From positions 32,250-96,249 of the forward strand of contig VXBM01001194.1 of the NCBI GenBank assembly GCA_013400155.1: 64,000 bases of DNA, given 5' to 3'. The number at the start of each line of letters is the position of its first letter. Position 1 is the first letter of the stretch. The position numbers and the translations under genes were made by a program. This DNA comes from Helopsaltes ochotensis. Lineage: Eukaryota; Chordata; Aves; Passeriformes; Locustellidae. Shown piece after piece: positions 61,201 to 64,000 of the stretch. The notes under the pieces are model-generated. The model ran no database searches, had not been told where the DNA came from, and was given only the letters and a program-made list of their open reading frames with translations.

Positions 61201-64000
61201 AAGAATTAGAATGGATATGGAAAGTTTCCTTCATATTTCCTCAAAAAACCCAAGGTTGTCCATTACTCATTTCAAAATTGTAGTTATTTAATATAAAAAC
61301 CCAAAATAAATGTAGTAGAAAATGTTTTCCTGGATGTATTAACGCATCTTATACATCAGTTACTACTCCACAATGAGTGAGAAGACCCAAAGTTCAGTCT
61401 GCCTGGCAGAAAATTTTAAAGATTTGTATTAAAATTTCAAAGTCTAGAAAAAAATATCTGTTCCTTAGTAAAAGAGGCCCATTTGTTTTTGCAGGATGTC
61501 AGAGACATTCTCAAGAATTTTACGTTACTAGAAACTTCGAAAGAGAAGACTTTTGGTTTTGCACCAGTCCATCAAAATGATTGTGTCTAAAGAAATATTC
61601 GCTCACATATGCTAACTTAAAGAAATTAATCAAGTACCCTAGTAATATATTTCCAATGTTTGCAATGAGTGAAAAAAGAAGTCATACAAAAAGCTTCCTA
61701 CACTTCACAACTCTAGAAGATATTTTTAGTAACAAAATACCTAATAACTTGAGATCCCACAGCCTAGTGCAACCTCATGGTCTCGAAAGTTCTTCTGACC
61801 AATAAAGTTGTGGGTGCCATTTAGAAGAAGAAGAGCTATGGGCATTTTTATCAATCAGCAGCGTCTCTGAGAGATCACAGAAAGGACTGTGGCTCTGAAC
61901 ACTCTTTTTTCAGTGATATGAAATCTAGCAGGGGGCTCTGAAACAGAGAGGAAAAGGAACGGGAACTGTAATTCTGGAGTTGCAATGTCTCGGAGTACGT
62001 CTGGTTCCTCTCCCAAAACTGTGCAGATTGGCACACTCGGGAAATTAAGTAACAACAAGAGAAGAAGAGTCACAGAGTAATTTTTCAAACAGAATCTGAC
62101 GGACAGCTGTCCTAAGAAAAGGACATCTTTTCATGCTAGATTGCATGGGAAATTAAGCTGTCAAGTGAGGACTGTACAAAATCCATCCATTTGGTGTGTA
62201 TTACCCAATCAGACTGTGGAGTTACTATCTGCTTTGCTGGAGTAGATAAAGAGGCTGCTAAGTGAGACACTAGCCAGATCAAGGTATCTGAATGCAATAT
62301 GTGCAGTATGTTTAAGTTAAGCACAGACTATATGTGGCATAGATATTGTGGGTGTATTAATCAGCTAAGGCCTCATGAGAGCTCTGAGCACTAAGTTCAA
62401 AACAGTGGCTTCCATAACTTAGACCTTTAGGCTCAAGCTAGGTATGCATAAAGAAATTCTGACTTTGAAATTAGACATGTATCACTGCCACTCTGTGACT
62501 GTATTGTAAAGAGAAGGACCAGAAAGATACAGAAAAAGGATTTCTGGATGTCTGAAATTACTAAATGATGTAAGACTCTTCAATTTGCAAATGAGACCAT
62601 TGACAGGAGAAATTATAGAAGTGTGCAAAATGAACCATAGCACAGAAAAGATAAATAGAGAAGGAATTTAAGGATGCATTTGAGCAGCTACTAGCAACAA
62701 TGTGTAACTTTCCTTAAAAAACTTGTTATCTGAGGACTGGAAATTGACAAAATTGATGTCAGTTTTTGAGAATAGTTTCACTGAATATCCACAGTAATAC
62801 TGGCTCCAATGGCTGTCCCAGGTGAAATAGCAGGAATTTAAAAATGCGTACTAGTAATGCACACATGAATAAAGACAACCAAGAAGAGTTAAAGTGACTG
62901 CATGTAAGGATGCCTCATATCTCAGGAGCCTATCGGTGTTCCTTGAAGCAGTCAAAATCACAGAGAAAAGGTTAATGATTTGCTTGATCTGCTTGTTTGC
63001 CTGAACTTCTAAAGTCTTTTGATGAAGCCATCTTAAAATGCTTTTACAAAAAACCCCCAAAAGCCAGAAAATAGCAGTCATGACATTAAGCCATAAGAAG
63101 AGGCTGCTTTTTTCATGGATAAATAGCTGTTTAAAACCAGGAAACTGCAGGAGAAATTGCAGTTTTTAACGTGGAAGAAGGTTTCTAGTGAATTCCTCAA
63201 GAGACCTGTGAATGAACCTCAGCAGCTCAATACATTTTTTCATTCTATAGGGAAGAAGACTGTAAGATTACATAACTTGATGATGATAGGTACTTATTCC
63301 AGATTAAAAAGTCAAGGACCAGTTGGGCCCAATTCCCAAAGTCCTTGAGCTCAAAATTACTATTTTATGGAAAGTTTCTATACTACGGTAATAATTAATG
63401 CCATGCAAATAATTAATAAAATGCTTGTTCATAATATATTTGCTACATAGCCTTCCCTGGTCCTCTGTTTATGGTGATTTTTATGGACACCACAGTGGGT
63501 TAGGTAGACCACTGATCTGCTCTACTATGGCCGCTGTTAGGCTCTTTCATTCCTACAGTAAAAATATCATGGGTTTCAATAATCATGTACCAGCTTTAAA
63601 TAAAATTAAAGAGTCACTTCTCCACACAGTATATAGTTCAATTAAATTGTTGGCCACACCAGTGATCTTGCAAAAGGTCCAAAGTATTTAGCTATAAACT
63701 AATGGAAGGCAGTCCATTGGTAACTAATTTCTCTCTCTGGTATTTTTGCTCTGATCCTGAACTGCAATCATTCTATCCTAAGAGAAACCAGGAGTGCAAT
63801 TTGGGAAAGATTTTCAAGGACACTTCCCAAAAAGTTCAAAATCTGGACAGTAATTGAGCCATATCATAGAGATTAATTTTACAGAAGACAAAGACTTGAA
63901 TCATCCGAGTGACAGAGGTATGTATGAGAAAAGAAGCTCAGGGTGCAAGATGAACTAATTGAGAAGAAATGTAAACCAGGCCACTTCCATGTAACCCTCC
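58244..64000. other. Intergenic or intronic DNA, no gene seen
   Basis: AT-rich single-copy sequence to the end of the window. It has a short (TTCC)n tract at 60153-60170 and a TA run at 61159-61170. The largest frames (under 90 codons, for example 63425-63691) resemble nothing known. No RNA gene or transposon recognised. Confidence 0.6.
60153..60170 (+). repeat. (TTCC)n microsatellite
   Basis: Four to five tandem CCTT units. Simple repeat. Confidence 0.9.

Noticed and set aside
1..64000. Bacterial-type systems, CRISPR arrays, tRNA or rRNA genes
   Set aside because: Composition, CR1 LINEs and LTRs show vertebrate nuclear DNA. No regularly spaced direct repeats, tRNA cloverleaf with A/B boxes, or rRNA segments were recognised.

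Overview
This looks like avian nuclear DNA, and I find no supported protein-coding gene in the 64 kb. The main evidence is the repeat content. There are two clear CR1 LINE copies with the octamer-type 3' tail characteristic of sauropsids, and both retain recognisable CR1 ORF2 or 3'UTR sequence. There are also LTR elements of bird endogenous retrovirus type. Most of the window is AT-rich, CpG-poor and repeat-poor. Reading frames are short and unremarkable, with no exon series and no tRNA or rRNA. It reads as an intergenic or large-intron 'gene desert'. A 75-base assembly gap lies at 58169-58243.

Layout: 1-2369 is unique sequence ending in an A17 run. A 339-bp solo LTR (2376-2714, + strand) follows, with a perfect 6-bp target duplication ATGGAC. 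AT-rich single-copy DNA continues to 14.4 kb and contains a few motif-dense stretches that could be conserved regulatory elements. From 14427 to 16159 lies a probable long ERVL-type solo LTR with a 5-bp duplication CCCTA. It carries a GC-rich minisatellite of four 79-bp units. After more single-copy DNA, a second copy of the short LTR family sits at 28328-28673 (- strand, duplication GGTGAA). It is followed 132 bp later by a 5'-truncated, internally deleted CR1 (28806-about 30300, - strand). A CR1 3' end lies at 45835-46131 (+ strand). A third short LTR (46550-46896, - strand, duplication CCCTGG) has landed in a GC/CpG-rich island spanning about 46270-47640. The remainder to 64000 is AT-rich single-copy sequence.

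The most solid observation is a three-member solo-LTR family in one window. All three members have exact 6-bp target duplications, and the TATA and poly(A) signals are still visible. Two members are almost identical over one third of their length but clearly diverged over the rest. No genes work together here. Any function would be regulatory, and the enhancer-like candidates below are inferences from base composition and motifs only.
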